Positions 16,676-26,468 of a stretch of DNA of 64,000 nucleotides are shown piece after piece. The notes under the pieces were generated by a model, which saw nothing but the letters and a program-made list of their open reading frames with translations, had not been told where the DNA came from and made no database searches. Both the position numbers and the translations under genes were made by a program. The DNA comes from Candidatus Leptofilum proximum (GTDB lineage Bacteria; Chloroflexota; Anaerolineae; Promineifilales; Promineifilaceae), in the NCBI GenBank assembly GCA_016710325.1, contig JADJXK010000001.1, forward strand, positions 248,001-312,000, in the 5' to 3' direction. Positions within the stretch are counted from its first letter, which is position 1, and every line of letters starts with the position of its first letter.

Positions 16676-16947
16676 GTCCGGCTAACCGGACGACACCACC
16701 TTCCCCAAACTATGAAAATCGATAATACCGCATTTAAAAGTAGCCTCGACTGAGGTTACAACCACAAGGAGGCAGCCCTATCGATAGAGAAACTTTCCCA
16801 CAAATTCCAATGGCATTGTAGACAACTTCATCACCGGGTTTCATGCCTTAGAAGTTGAGGGGAGCCGCAAACCATGAACCCGCAGCACAGGACGATAACC
16901 AGGCAACATTGCCAACAATCTATCTCCTGTAAGGAAGAAAAAGATTG
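16676..16947 (+). other. Long structured 5' leader of the GH16 gene, class unknown
   Basis: About 270 bp between the last operator and the GH16 start hold no gene. A perfect stem GTCCGG/CCGGAC (16676-16691) is followed by CCTCGACTGAGG (near 16744) and two ATCGAT-containing segments (near 16717 and 16779) that could pair over distance. Conserved-looking AAGGAGGCAGCCC and GGGGAGCCGCAAACC stretches recall regulatory RNA, but I could not match a known riboswitch. Confidence 0.35.
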
Positions 16948-19900
16948 ATGAACAAGAAATTCCAAGCCTTCTCTTTTCTGGCGCTGGCCAGCTTATTGCT
17001 CACTGTTTTTCTGGTTCCTTTGACGTTCGCTGCCACGCCTGACGTCGTCATTGATGATTTTGAAGATGGGGATGCCTCTGATTGGGGCTTTTTTGGTGGC
17101 AATGCCGCTGGTGGCGGCGGTGGCGCCCTGGATGACCGGCCGCAGGAGGGCAGTTACTACCTCAGCACCGGCTGGGGTGGCGACGGTTCCAACAGCGTTT
17201 TTTACGGCGGCTTTTTCAAGAATTTCAATAACGCCGCCCAAATCTCCCTGCCTGTCGACCCCTGGTTTAACGTGTGGGTGCTCAACCAGAGCAACGCCAC
17301 GGTGGACCAGTACACCCTGGAAATTACTCTGCGCGAGGATTTAAACGGTGACGGTTGGACCGACGGCGCCGAAGATTCCATCCGGCTGGACACGGTGTTT
17401 AGCAGCACCGCGTTTGATGATCAATGGGCGCTGCTCAGCGCACCGCTGAGCAGCTTTGCCAACCTGGGCACCGGCGGCGATGGCACTTTCAACGGCAGCC
17501 TGGATGAGGTTGTGGTAGTGGTGTCTGGCGTGCAGGGAGGCCCTGGATCGACAGTGGAAGTGGACTTTGACCAGTTTTCCTTCACGAGTGGGGGCCCATT
17601 GGGTGAACAGTCCCAGCTGGTTGACGACTTTGAGAACGGCCTGCCCAGCGGCACAGATGCCAACGGTGTCCCCATCGGCTTTTACACCTTCAGCGACGGC
17701 AGCCCGATTGCCATTGCTACAACCGATGCACCGCCTGCGCCGGTGCCGGGCTCGGCCAGCGGTAATCACGTTCTGGCCATGACCGGGAATGTGACGGCGT
17801 TTGCCGGGTTTATTCATGCGTTTACGGATACGGCCGTATCCACCTGGACCCCACAAGATTGGAGCAGCTTCCAAGGCTTAAGCTTCTGGCTGTATGGCCA
17901 TAACAGCGGCACCACCATTTTTGTGGATGTCATCGACAACCGCAACCCTGGTTCCATCGTGGACGATGCCGAACGGTTCTCCCTCAGCTTCGTCGATGAC
18001 TTCTCTGGCTGGCAGCTGATTGAATTGCCCTTCGCCAGCTTCGCGCGCAAAGAGATTGGCAATGGCGCGCCCAACGACGGCTTCACCCTGACGCAGGTGC
18101 ACGGCTGGGCTATGGGCACGCTTAATACCCCTGGCGAAATCACCACTTACCTGGATGACGCCACGCTGTACGGCGTCGCCGAAATCCCGGAACTGGCCGT
18201 AACCTTTGCCGCCGCCAACTACAATATCGAAGAAGGCAGCACTGGGCCGATTACCGTCAAGCTTAACCGGCCCATGAACAGCGACGATCCGGCCCAGGTT
18301 TCGGTCGATTACTTCACGGATTCCGCTTCGGCCTTGCCGGGGAGCGAATACACGCCCACGTCCGGCACTCTCACCTTTGTCAACGGCGGGCCATCGGAGC
18401 TGAGTTTTGCCCTGGAGACTTTTGACGATACCAAATGGGAAGGCACGGAACGGGTCATCGTGCGGCTGGCCAACCCGATGGATGTGGCGGCAGGCTTTGC
18501 CATGCAGACGGCCGCTTCCATTATAGACAACGACGCCTACGACCCGAACCTGCTGGACGACTTTGAGCGCTTCCCTTACCTGTGGGACAGCACCGCCAAT
18601 GTTACCCTCAGCAATCCCATCCTGGACGCAGCGGCTCCGCTGGCCCGACCGGGACAGGACGCTCTGGAAGGTGTGCTGCAAGTTGACGCCCCACTCACCG
18701 TGGCCATTGAAGTGCAAGGTGGGCTGTGCAAGCGCGGCCAGGGGGTGGTACCGGTGGTGCTGTACTCCACAAACACGTTTGACGCCACCACGGTAAACCA
18801 TACGACGGTGACGTTGGGCAATGCCTATGAGTTCCACCTGGATAAGCGTACCGGGCTGCCCAAGCGCCATGAAGAAGATGTAAACCGCGACGGCAAACTG
18901 GACCTGGTGTTCCACTTCCGCTATGCCGATACCGGGCTGCCCTGTGACCCGGACGTGGTGCCGTTCAACGGGCAAACCTACGCGGGTCAGCCGATTACCG
19001 CCGGAGGGGCCAATGCCAGCTTCAGCCGCGACTTTGCCAGCGGTGAAGATTGGTCCAACGGCGAAGCGCTGACCTTCTGGTATTACGGCAGCAACAGCGG
19101 TGCTGAAGTCACGGTAAATCTGAAAGACAACCGCGCGCCAGACCCAGGACCCTCCGGCTGGAGCCTGGTGTGGAGCGAGGAGTTCAACGAACCGGCCGGT
19201 ACACCGCCCAACCCGGAATATTGGAGCTACGAAATTGGCGACGGCACGGTCAACGGCATTCCCGGCTGGGGCAACGACGAGTTCCAATACTACACGGACG
19301 ATCCGGCCAATGCGGCCACGGATGGCAATGGCAACCTGTTGTTGACCGTGCACGAGGCGGATGGTTCGCTGCCATGTTACTACGGCCCGTGTGACTATAC
19401 TTCGGCCCGGCTCATCTCCTGGCGTAAGGCGGAATTTGCTTACGGCCGTATCGAATCCCGCATCCTGGTGCCAGACGGCGCGGCCGGTTTGTGGCCCGCC
19501 TTCTGGAGCCTGGGCACCGATATCGACGTTGTTGACTGGCCGCAAACGGGCGAAATTGACTTCATGGAATACGTCAGCCGCCTGCCAAACGAAATCTTTG
19601 GCACCATTCATGGGCCGGGTTACTCCGGTGGCCAAAGCTTCGGCGGCATCTACGACTTTGGCGGCCCCGTGGCCGACAATTACCACACCTTCACCATCGA
19701 ATGGCAGCCGGACCGGATTGACTGGTACGTGGACGGCATTCTCTACCACACTGCCACCCCCGCCGACGTGGCGCCCAACGAGTGGGTGTTCAACGATCCA
19801 GTTTTCCTGCTGCTCAACGTGGCGATTGGCGGTAACTTTGGTGGGGCGGTAGATCCCAACCTCCAGCTGCCGCAGTCGATGGCCGTGGACTACGTCCGGG

Positions 19901-21225
19901 TTTACCAGGGGCCGGATACGGCCGAACGGTTTGAAACAACCTTTGTTGACGACTTCACCGGCTGGCAGCAAATCGAACTGCCCTTCACCAGCTTTGGGCG
20001 CAGCGTAGACCAACCCGCTGGCGCACCCAACGATGGTCTGAATCTGAGCGAGATGTGGGGCTATGGTTTTACCCTGCCACACACCGGCTTGCCCAACGGC
20101 ACCACCTGGCTTGACCTGGTCGCCGTGAAACCGGTACCGCCGCCAACGGCCGTTACCGTCACCACCCTGGCCAACAGCGGGGCAGGCTCTCTGCGTGAAG
20201 CGGTAGATCTCATTGCCCCCGACGGCATCATCACCTTTGATCCGGCATTGGCCAACGGCACAATCACGCTCACCAGCGGTCCGCTGCTGGTAGACAAGCC
20301 GTTGACCATCGATGCGTCTGGTGCGCCGGGTATGGCCATCAGCGGCGGCAATGCCGATCGGGTGCTCATCGTCGATCCGTCCGGGAACGCCACGGTCAGT
20401 CACCTGATCCTGAAAGAGGGCTACGGCTGGCAGGTGGGCGGCGGGGTGCTGAACAACGGCACGCTTACCCTGGATCACGTCATGGTGACGGGCAACACGA
20501 TGGCCACCGATGCGGGTGACTTCTGGCAGGGTGGCGGCGGCATCTACAACGGCGATGGCGCCACCCTGAACCTGATCGACAGCACGGTGGCGGACAATGT
20601 CAGCGGCTGGACCGGTGCCGGGGTTTACTCGTTTTTCAACACCACCACCAATATCATTCGCAGTACCATCAGCGGCAACCTGGCGCTGGATGTGGCTGGC
20701 GGGATGCGTATTTTGGGTAATGGCGAGATCGTGAACAGCACCATCAGCGGCAACACGTCAACCACCTGGCACGGTGGTGCGCTTTTCCTCACGGATGGCA
20801 CCATGACCGTGTTAAACAGCACGATTGTGGGCAACAACGCACCGTCGGGCACCACGGGCGGCCTGTTTGTGGGCACCTTCGGACCCTCTAGCGCTTCACT
20901 GAGTCTGCAAAACAGCATCGTAGCCAACAACGGCGACTTCGGCTGTTTTGCCGGTTTCTTTGGCGCCGGTGCGGTCACGCTGACCTCGCTGGGCAGCAAC
21001 GTGTTCACCGACGGCACCTGTGCCCCGGTGGGCAGCGATCAGGTGGTGGGCGATGCCGGGCTGGATGTGCTGGCCGACAACGGTGGCCACACATGGACCC
21101 ATGCCCTGTTGGCGGGCAGTGTGGCGATTGATGCGGCGAATACGGCCGTTTGCCCCCCAACCGATCAACGAGGTATAACTCGTGACGCCGCCTGCGACGT
21201 GGGCGCTTTTGAGTACATTCCGTAA
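16948..21225 (+). CDS. Secreted multidomain GH16 beta-glucanase (laminarinase-like)
   Basis: A 1425-residue exported enzyme. After a signal peptide (cleavage near FAATP) come two CBM11-like modules starting DDFEDG and DDFENG, a Calx-beta domain (about residues 415-530) and a third module from LLDDFERFPYLWD. That module is interrupted by a domain with EDVNRDGKLDLVFHF and then by a GH16 catalytic domain (about 735-987) whose active site EIDFMEY has E869 and E874. The binding module resumes with FVDDFTGWQQIELPF. The C-terminus (1070-1425) is a right-handed beta-helix with repeated STISGN-type turns. GH16 enzymes of this kind cut beta-1,3- or beta-1,3-1,4-glucans. ATG 16948 follows AAGGAAG. Expression is probably under the divergent LacI regulator. 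Confidence 0.9.
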   Translation: MNKKFQAFSFLALASLLLTVFLVPLTFAATPDVVIDDFEDGDASDWGFFGGNAAGGGGGALDDRPQEGSYYLSTGWGGDGSNSVFYGGFFKNFNNAAQISLPVDPWFNVWVLNQSNATVDQYTLEITLREDLNGDGWTDGAEDSIRLDTVFSSTAFDDQWALLSAPLSSFANLGTGGDGTFNGSLDEVVVVVSGVQGGPGSTVEVDFDQFSFTSGGPLGEQSQLVDDFENGLPSGTDANGVPIGFYTFSDGSPIAIATTDAPPAPVPGSASGNHVLAMTGNVTAFAGFIHAFTDTAVSTWTPQDWSSFQGLSFWLYGHNSGTTIFVDVIDNRNPGSIVDDAERFSLSFVDDFSGWQLIELPFASFARKEIGNGAPNDGFTLTQVHGWAMGTLNTPGEITTYLDDATLYGVAEIPELAVTFAAANYNIEEGSTGPITVKLNRPMNSDDPAQVSVDYFTDSASALPGSEYTPTSGTLTFVNGGPSELSFALETFDDTKWEGTERVIVRLANPMDVAAGFAMQTAASIIDNDAYDPNLLDDFERFPYLWDSTANVTLSNPILDAAAPLARPGQDALEGVLQVDAPLTVAIEVQGGLCKRGQGVVPVVLYSTNTFDATTVNHTTVTLGNAYEFHLDKRTGLPKRHEEDVNRDGKLDLVFHFRYADTGLPCDPDVVPFNGQTYAGQPITAGGANASFSRDFASGEDWSNGEALTFWYYGSNSGAEVTVNLKDNRAPDPGPSGWSLVWSEEFNEPAGTPPNPEYWSYEIGDGTVNGIPGWGNDEFQYYTDDPANAATDGNGNLLLTVHEADGSLPCYYGPCDYTSARLISWRKAEFAYGRIESRILVPDGAAGLWPAFWSLGTDIDVVDWPQTGEIDFMEYVSRLPNEIFGTIHGPGYSGGQSFGGIYDFGGPVADNYHTFTIEWQPDRIDWYVDGILYHTATPADVAPNEWVFNDPVFLLLNVAIGGNFGGAVDPNLQLPQSMAVDYVRVYQGPDTAERFETTFVDDFTGWQQIELPFTSFGRSVDQPAGAPNDGLNLSEMWGYGFTLPHTGLPNGTTWLDLVAVKPVPPPTAVTVTTLANSGAGSLREAVDLIAPDGIITFDPALANGTITLTSGPLLVDKPLTIDASGAPGMAISGGNADRVLIVDPSGNATVSHLILKEGYGWQVGGGVLNNGTLTLDHVMVTGNTMATDAGDFWQGGGGIYNGDGATLNLIDSTVADNVSGWTGAGVYSFFNTTTNIIRSTISGNLALDVAGGMRILGNGEIVNSTISGNTSTTWHGGALFLTDGTMTVLNSTIVGNNAPSGTTGGLFVGTFGPSSASLSLQNSIVANNGDFGCFAGFFGAGAVTLTSLGSNVFTDGTCAPVGSDQVVGDAGLDVLADNGGHTWTHALLAGSVAIDAANTAVCPPTDQRGITRDAACDVGAFEYIP

Positions 21226-21237
21226 ACATTAATTTAC

Positions 21238-21313
21238 GTAGGGAAAAGGCATGCCTTTTCCCTACAAAACACCATTTTTCAGATTGGGCCAATCTTTAAG
21301 ATTGGCCCAATCT
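21238..21313. terminator. Two perfect hairpins after the GH16 gene
   Basis: A 28-bp perfect palindrome (21238-21265, GTAGGGAAAAGGCA and its complement) is followed by a 15-bp perfect stem with a 3-base loop (21281-21313, AGATTGGGCCAATCT and complement). Neither has a long T run on the plus strand. They could attenuate read-through into the next gene or stabilise the mRNA end. Confidence 0.6.
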
Positions 21314-21350
21314 CAGCCAGCAGCCGATTTGCGAAGTAGAGAGAAGTTTG

Positions 21351-24300
21351 ATGAATCCGGAAAAGCAAGAAATCTTAATTGGTGAGCGTCCTGTTAAACG
21401 TGTGTCTCAAGCGGTGATGGGCCGCTTTGTTCAGCTGATGGGCGAGACGTTTTACCAGATCGCCCATTATGACCAGATGCCACCCTTTTTTATGAGCCTG
21501 GTGAGCAGCGCCGACCACTGGCTGTTTATTGCTAGCACCGGCGGGCTGACGGCCGGGCGCACCAATGCCGAATCGGCCCTCTTTCCTTACGAAACCGAAG
21601 ACAAAATTACGGCGCACAGTGAACTGACCGGACCCAAAACGATGGTGCGCGTGGTGCGGAACGGCCGTTCCGCCCCCTCAACCCACCTTTGGGAGCCATT
21701 CTCCAACCGGTACGCCGGTGTCTACCACATTGAGCGGCACCTGTACAAAAACATCCTGGGCAATACCCTCATTTTTGAGGAAGTGAACCACGATTTGCAG
21801 CTGCGGCTGCGCACCGCCTGGCGTACCGGCGACGGCCTGGGTTTTGTGCGTACCTGCTGGCTGCAAAACGATGGTGAGACCAGCTGCCAGATTGACTTGC
21901 TGGATGGGCTGCAAAATCTGCTGCCCTACGGGGCCACGACACAGCTGCAAAGCAGCTTGAGCAGCCTGCTGCACGCCTACAAGCGCAATGAGCTGGATCC
22001 CGATACCGGCCTGGGCATTTTTGCCCTCAGCGCCACACTCACCGACCGGGCCGAGCCCAGCGAATCGCTGAAGGCGACGGTCGCCTGGCAGGTGGGGCTA
22101 CCAGAGCCAACGCATCTGCTTTGCACGGAGCAAGTGGACGGGTTTCGTTACGGCCGTTCCCTCACCCCAGAACACGACATTTGCGGCAGGGCGGGGGCGT
22201 ATTTTGTCGCTTCATCCTTTGATCTATCACCAGGAGAAGTGCAGCAGTGGCACATTGTGGCCGATGTGAATTACGACAGTGCCGCCGTGACCCGGTTGAG
22301 CCGTTTTTTGTGCCAGGATACGGCCGTCATCCAGCAGCAAATCGAAGCCGACATCGCTGAGGGAGCGGCCAACCTGCTCCGCTGCGTGGCCGCGGCCGAC
22401 GGCTTGCAGCAGTCGGCGCAGCAGGCGACCACCAGCCACCACTTTGCCAACGTGCTGTTCAACATCATGCGCGGCGGCATTTTTGATGATGGCTACCAGG
22501 TGCACCGTGACGACTTTCTCGATTTTGTGCAAACGCGTAACCAGAACATTCGCCAAACGGCCGCTGCCTGGTTTGCCAGCCTGCCGGAGCAGATGAACAT
22601 CCGCGAGCTGTACAGCCGCGCCGCCGAGAGCGGCGATCCAAACGTGATCCGGCTGTGTTACGAGTACCTGCCCCTGTCATTTAGCCGCCGTCATGGCGAC
22701 CCCAGCCGCCCCTGGAACCAGTTTTCCATAAATCTAAAAAAACCGGATGGGTCGCCCAACCTGGATTACCAGGGCAACTGGCGCGACATTTTCCAAAACT
22801 GGGAGCCGCTGGCCTGGTCTTTCCCCGCCTACACCGAAGGGCTGATCGCCAAATTCTTGAACGCAACGACGGCCGATGGCTACAATCCGTACCGGGTGAC
22901 GCGGGCGGGCATTGAGTGGGAGGTGCCGGAGCCGCACAATCCGTGGGCCAACATTGGCTACTGGAACGACCACCAGATTATCTACCTGCAAAAGCTGCTG
23001 GAAGTAGCCGAGCAGGTGCAGCCAGGCAGGCTGGCGCAGCTGTGGAACCAGTCGATTTTTACCTATGCCAATGTGCCGTATCGCCAGAAAAGCTACCCTG
23101 AGATGCTGGCCAACTGGTACAACACGATTACCTTCGACTGGGAAGTTGAGACGGCCGTAAATACGGCCGTAACCCACCTGGGCACAGACGGCCGTTTGCT
23201 GCTAGACGCCAACGGAGCAGTGATTCACGTTACAATGGTGGAGAAGCTGCTGGGGCTGCTGCTGGCCAAGCTGGTCAACCTGGTGCCGGAGGGCGGCATC
23301 TGGATGAATACGCAGCGCCCGGAGTGGAACGACGCCAACAATGCACTGGTGGGCAAAGGGCTGTCTGTGGTGACGGCCGCTTATCTGCGCCGCTTTATCA
23401 CCTTCTGGCAGGCGCTGCTGGAGCAGTACGGCGGCGAGACGTTTGTGGTGAATGCAAACCTGGCAGCGCTGTTTGGCGATGTGCAGACTATCTTGGCCCA
23501 ATTCCAGTCCCGCCTGGACGGTGGTTTCAGTGACCAGGATCGACGGGCAGTGATGGATGCGCTGGGAACGGTCGTGACAGCCTACCGCACTACTGTTTAC
23601 CAAACCGGCATTCCCCCCATGCAGCAGCCTATCGAAGCTGCCGCCCTGGCTGATTTTCTTACGCTGGCCCGGCGCTACATCGAGCACACGCTGCATGCCA
23701 ACCGGCGCGAAGATGGGCTGGCCCACACCTACAACATTTTGCGGCTGGGCGCGGCAAGCGCCGGAGTCGAGTCTCTTTACCTGATGCTGGAAGGGCAGGT
23801 GGCGCTGTTGTCATCGGGCCTGTTGGTGCCAGAGGAGGCGCTGGCGCTGCTGCGCAGTCTGCGCCACAGCGATTTGTACCGGGCAGACCAGCATTCCTAT
23901 ATGCTGTACCCCAACCGCCGCCTGCCTGGTTTTCGCCAGAAGAACAATGTGACGGCGGCGCAGGTGGCCCATTCGCCGTTGGTTCAGGCGCTGCAAGCTG
24001 CCGGGGATCAGCGCCTGCTGGTGGCAGATGAGGCGGGGGTGTTTCATTTTAACGGCCGTTTCCGCAACGCCAATGATGTGGCCGACGTGCTGCACAGGAT
24101 GCGCCAGGAACCCCCTTTAGCAGAACTGGTGGCCGAAGAAGAAACATTCATTTTGGAGCTGTTTGAAGCAACCTTTAACCATCGCGCTTTCACCGGCCGG
24201 TCGGGCACCTTTTTTGCCTACGAGGGATTGGGCAGCATCTACTGGCACATGGTGGCCAAGCTGCTGCTGGCGGCGCAGGAATGTTACCAGCAGGCAGTGC

Positions 24301-24851
24301 GTGAGGGGGCGGATACGGCCGTCACCACCGCTCTGGCTGCCGCCTACTACGACATCCGCGTGGGCATTGGCTTCAACAAAACGCCGGATGTGTACGGCGC
24401 TTTTCCCACCGATCCGTATTCACACACGCCGCTGGGCAGCGGCGCCCGGCAGCCGGGCATGACCGGCCAGGTGAAGGAAGAGATTTTGACGCGCTGGGGT
24501 GAGTTGGGCATTTCGGTTCAGGCGGGCGAGCTCTGTTTTGCGCCCACGCTGCTGCAGCCGCAGGAATTTTTGCCGGAATCGGGTTCTTTTTCGCATATCG
24601 GTCACGATAATCAGCCACAAACTGTACCGCTGCCACCTGATTCGCTGGCCTTCACCTTTTGCCAGACACCGATCGTGTACACAATTTCGTCCACGGTGGG
24701 GGAGGTGGCCCAGCTTGAGGTGGTGTGGGCAGACGGCCGTAACCAAACGATCATCGGTGGTTGTTTAGACAAAACGCTCAGCCAGCATATCTTCGACCGT
24801 AGTGGAGCAGTGCGTTTGATACGGGTTTTGCTTCCAAAACCTGCGCCTTAA
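21351..24851 (+). CDS. Large (alpha/alpha)6-type carbohydrate-active protein, possible beta-glucan phosphorylase
   Basis: A 1166-residue cytoplasmic protein without signal peptide. The N-terminal third resembles a glycoside-phosphorylase beta-sandwich (FEEVNHDLQLRLR, then DLLDGLQNLLPYG). The central part has helical-barrel features: WRDIFQNWEPLAWSFPAYTE, EWEVPEPHNPWANIGYWNDH, and RPEWNDANNALVGKGLSVVT, which recalls the catalytic Asp loop DWND of GH94. Size and the GH16 neighbour suggest a beta-1,3-glucan phosphorylase of the GH149/GH161 kind, which would split imported oligosaccharides with phosphate. This is inference from pattern and context; other GH families of the same fold remain possible. 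ATG 21351 is used. It lies downstream of the GH16 gene, likely under the same LacI control. Confidence 0.5.
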   Translation: MNPEKQEILIGERPVKRVSQAVMGRFVQLMGETFYQIAHYDQMPPFFMSLVSSADHWLFIASTGGLTAGRTNAESALFPYETEDKITAHSELTGPKTMVRVVRNGRSAPSTHLWEPFSNRYAGVYHIERHLYKNILGNTLIFEEVNHDLQLRLRTAWRTGDGLGFVRTCWLQNDGETSCQIDLLDGLQNLLPYGATTQLQSSLSSLLHAYKRNELDPDTGLGIFALSATLTDRAEPSESLKATVAWQVGLPEPTHLLCTEQVDGFRYGRSLTPEHDICGRAGAYFVASSFDLSPGEVQQWHIVADVNYDSAAVTRLSRFLCQDTAVIQQQIEADIAEGAANLLRCVAAADGLQQSAQQATTSHHFANVLFNIMRGGIFDDGYQVHRDDFLDFVQTRNQNIRQTAAAWFASLPEQMNIRELYSRAAESGDPNVIRLCYEYLPLSFSRRHGDPSRPWNQFSINLKKPDGSPNLDYQGNWRDIFQNWEPLAWSFPAYTEGLIAKFLNATTADGYNPYRVTRAGIEWEVPEPHNPWANIGYWNDHQIIYLQKLLEVAEQVQPGRLAQLWNQSIFTYANVPYRQKSYPEMLANWYNTITFDWEVETAVNTAVTHLGTDGRLLLDANGAVIHVTMVEKLLGLLLAKLVNLVPEGGIWMNTQRPEWNDANNALVGKGLSVVTAAYLRRFITFWQALLEQYGGETFVVNANLAALFGDVQTILAQFQSRLDGGFSDQDRRAVMDALGTVVTAYRTTVYQTGIPPMQQPIEAAALADFLTLARRYIEHTLHANRREDGLAHTYNILRLGAASAGVESLYLMLEGQVALLSSGLLVPEEALALLRSLRHSDLYRADQHSYMLYPNRRLPGFRQKNNVTAAQVAHSPLVQALQAAGDQRLLVADEAGVFHFNGRFRNANDVADVLHRMRQEPPLAELVAEEETFILELFEATFNHRAFTGRSGTFFAYEGLGSIYWHMVAKLLLAAQECYQQAVREGADTAVTTALAAAYYDIRVGIGFNKTPDVYGAFPTDPYSHTPLGSGARQPGMTGQVKEEILTRWGELGISVQAGELCFAPTLLQPQEFLPESGSFSHIGHDNQPQTVPLPPDSLAFTFCQTPIVYTISSTVGEVAQLEVVWADGRNQTIIGGCLDKTLSQHIFDRSGAVRLIRVLLPKPAP

Positions 24852-24878
24852 TGCCTCGAACCTTTTTTCCTTTTTCGC

Positions 24879-26252
24879 CTAGAGCGGTGGCAGCATCTTC
24901 CCTGGGTTCATCAAGTTCTGTGGATCTATGGCTTGTTTGATGGCGTGCATCACCGCCAGCGCCCCTTTGCCATGCTCCGCCTCCATGAACTTCATCTTGC
25001 CCAGCCCGACACCATGCTCGCCAGTGATTGTGCCGTCCATCGCCAGGGCGCGCTGCACCAGACGTTTGTTTAACCGTTCTGCTTCGGCCAGATCTTCCGG
25101 TTTGGCCGGATCAATCAGGAACATCAGATGGAAATTGCCATCGCCAACGTGACCAACAATGGGGGCTGTCAGGGAAGATTCGTTTAGATCCTGCTTGGTT
25201 TCGATGATGCATTCGGCCAGCCGGGAAATCGGCACGCAGACATCGGTGGTTAGTGACCGGCAGCCAGGCCGGAATGCCAGGCCAGCAAAATAAGCGTTAT
25301 GGCGCGCTTTCCACAGAGCGTTGCGCTCGCCTGTGTCCACCGCCCATTGGAAGTCACTGCCGCCCCAGGCATGGGTGATCTCGCCAGCCAGCTCGGCGCA
25401 TTCGTGGACGGTGGTGGTTGATCCATGGAACTCAAAGAACAAGGTCGGCCGTTCGACCAGATTCAGGCCAGCAAACTGGTTTATCGCTGTCACCATCACC
25501 TCGTCTAAAAACTCGATCCGGGCCACAGGAATGCCTGCCTGCCGAATCTCGGTCACTGCTTTTACGGCCGCATCAAACTCGGCAAACCCCGCAACGGCCG
25601 CAGACATCGCCTCGGGCAGCCCCTGCAGCTTCACCGTGACCTCGGTGATGATGCCCAGCGTGCCCTCGGAGCCGACAAACAGGTGGGTAAGGTCGTAGCC
25701 TGCTGACGATTTGCGGGCGCGTGTTCCGGTGTGGATCACCTGTCCGCCAGGGAGCACCACGGTTAACGCCAGCACGTTGTCAGCCATTGTGCCGTAGCGC
25801 ACGGCGTTGGTGCCGCTGGCCCGGGTGCTGGCCATGCCGCCAAAAGTGGCATCCGCCCCCGGATCAACCGGGAAGAAAAGCCCCTGCTGGCGCAGGGATT
25901 GGTCGAGCTGCTGGCGGGTTACCCCGGCCTGTACCGTGCAGTCCAGGTCGTCCACACTCACGCGCAGGATTTTGTCCATGCGCGATAGGTCCACCGAAAC
26001 CCCGCCATGCGGCGCAAACACATGGCCTTCAAGCGAACTGCCAGCGCCGAAGGGGATGATCGGGGCCTGGTACAAACAACAGAGCCGCACGATTTCAGCC
26101 ACTTCTTCGGTGCTGAGGGGAAAACAAACGGCATCGGGCAGCATCGGTGGCAGCGAAGATTCGTCCTGGCCGTGCTGTTGGCGCTCGTAATCGCTCATGG
26201 TGAAGCGATCGCCAAGCAAACGAGTCAGTTCATCGCTCAATTGTGTATTCAT
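24879..26252 (-). CDS. FAD-linked oxidase, D-lactate/glycolate dehydrogenase type
   Basis: A 457-residue flavoenzyme of the GlcD/Dld family. The FAD domain shows PFGAGSSLEGHVFAPHGG and TFGGMASTRASGTNAVRYG, and the C-terminal domain shows HVGDGNFHLMFLID and TITGEHGVGLGKMKFM with the metal and active-site His residues. NPGKMLPP closes the protein. It oxidises a 2-hydroxy acid such as D-lactate and passes electrons to the respiratory chain. No GlcE/GlcF or Fe-S partner is visible, so it may be the single-subunit D-lactate dehydrogenase (cytochrome) type. It converges with the upstream glucan operon. Confidence 0.88.
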   Translation of the reverse strand: MNTQLSDELTRLLGDRFTMSDYERQQHGQDESSLPPMLPDAVCFPLSTEEVAEIVRLCCLYQAPIIPFGAGSSLEGHVFAPHGGVSVDLSRMDKILRVSVDDLDCTVQAGVTRQQLDQSLRQQGLFFPVDPGADATFGGMASTRASGTNAVRYGTMADNVLALTVVLPGGQVIHTGTRARKSSAGYDLTHLFVGSEGTLGIITEVTVKLQGLPEAMSAAVAGFAEFDAAVKAVTEIRQAGIPVARIEFLDEVMVTAINQFAGLNLVERPTLFFEFHGSTTTVHECAELAGEITHAWGGSDFQWAVDTGERNALWKARHNAYFAGLAFRPGCRSLTTDVCVPISRLAECIIETKQDLNESSLTAPIVGHVGDGNFHLMFLIDPAKPEDLAEAERLNKRLVQRALAMDGTITGEHGVGLGKMKFMEAEHGKGALAVMHAIKQAIDPQNLMNPGKMLPPL

Positions 26253-26267
26253 CGGTTCTTCCTCCGC

Positions 26268-26380
26268 CTAAGTGCTTTGTTAGCCAAGTTTGTTTGCAAA
26301 GTTTTGGGTCAAACCCACAAAGCTTCCAGTGCTCTGATTGGTTTTGGCTTGTAAAAGAATTTAGTTAACAGAGCACTAAG
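26268..26380. repeat. 113-bp palindromic element, MITE-like
   Basis: Ends CTAAGTGCTTTGTTAGCCA and the complement of TAGTTAACAGAGCACTAAG match at 15 of 19 positions, 113 bp apart. The interior is AT-richer than the neighbouring genes and also contains AGTGCTCTG. It fits a small non-autonomous element or a structured untranslated region. Confidence 0.5.
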
Positions 26381-26418
26381 TGCCCATTCGCAAATAAGTT
26401 AAAAGTATACTCGCAACG

Positions 26419-26433
26419 GGGTGCGAAGCACCC
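26419..26433 (-). terminator. Short hairpin downstream of the globin gene
   Basis: GGGTGC-GAA-GCACCC is a perfect 6-bp stem 36 bp beyond the globin stop. On the minus strand it is followed by an AT-rich stretch (TATACTTTTAACTT). Weak intrinsic terminator. Confidence 0.4.
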
Positions 26434-26468
26434 TCGTGCGGACTAGGAGCTTTGGTGTAACAACGCAA

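Noticed and set aside
16676..16947. Cobalamin or c-di-GMP riboswitch in the GH16 leader
   Set aside because: Some stems and a GGAGGC segment recall these classes, but their conserved core boxes are not present.
17878..20478. An 866-codon minus-strand open frame opposite the GH16 gene
   Set aside because: It mirrors the plus-strand gene in GC-rich codons, lacks recognisable domains or ribosome site, and the plus-strand protein has full family motifs.
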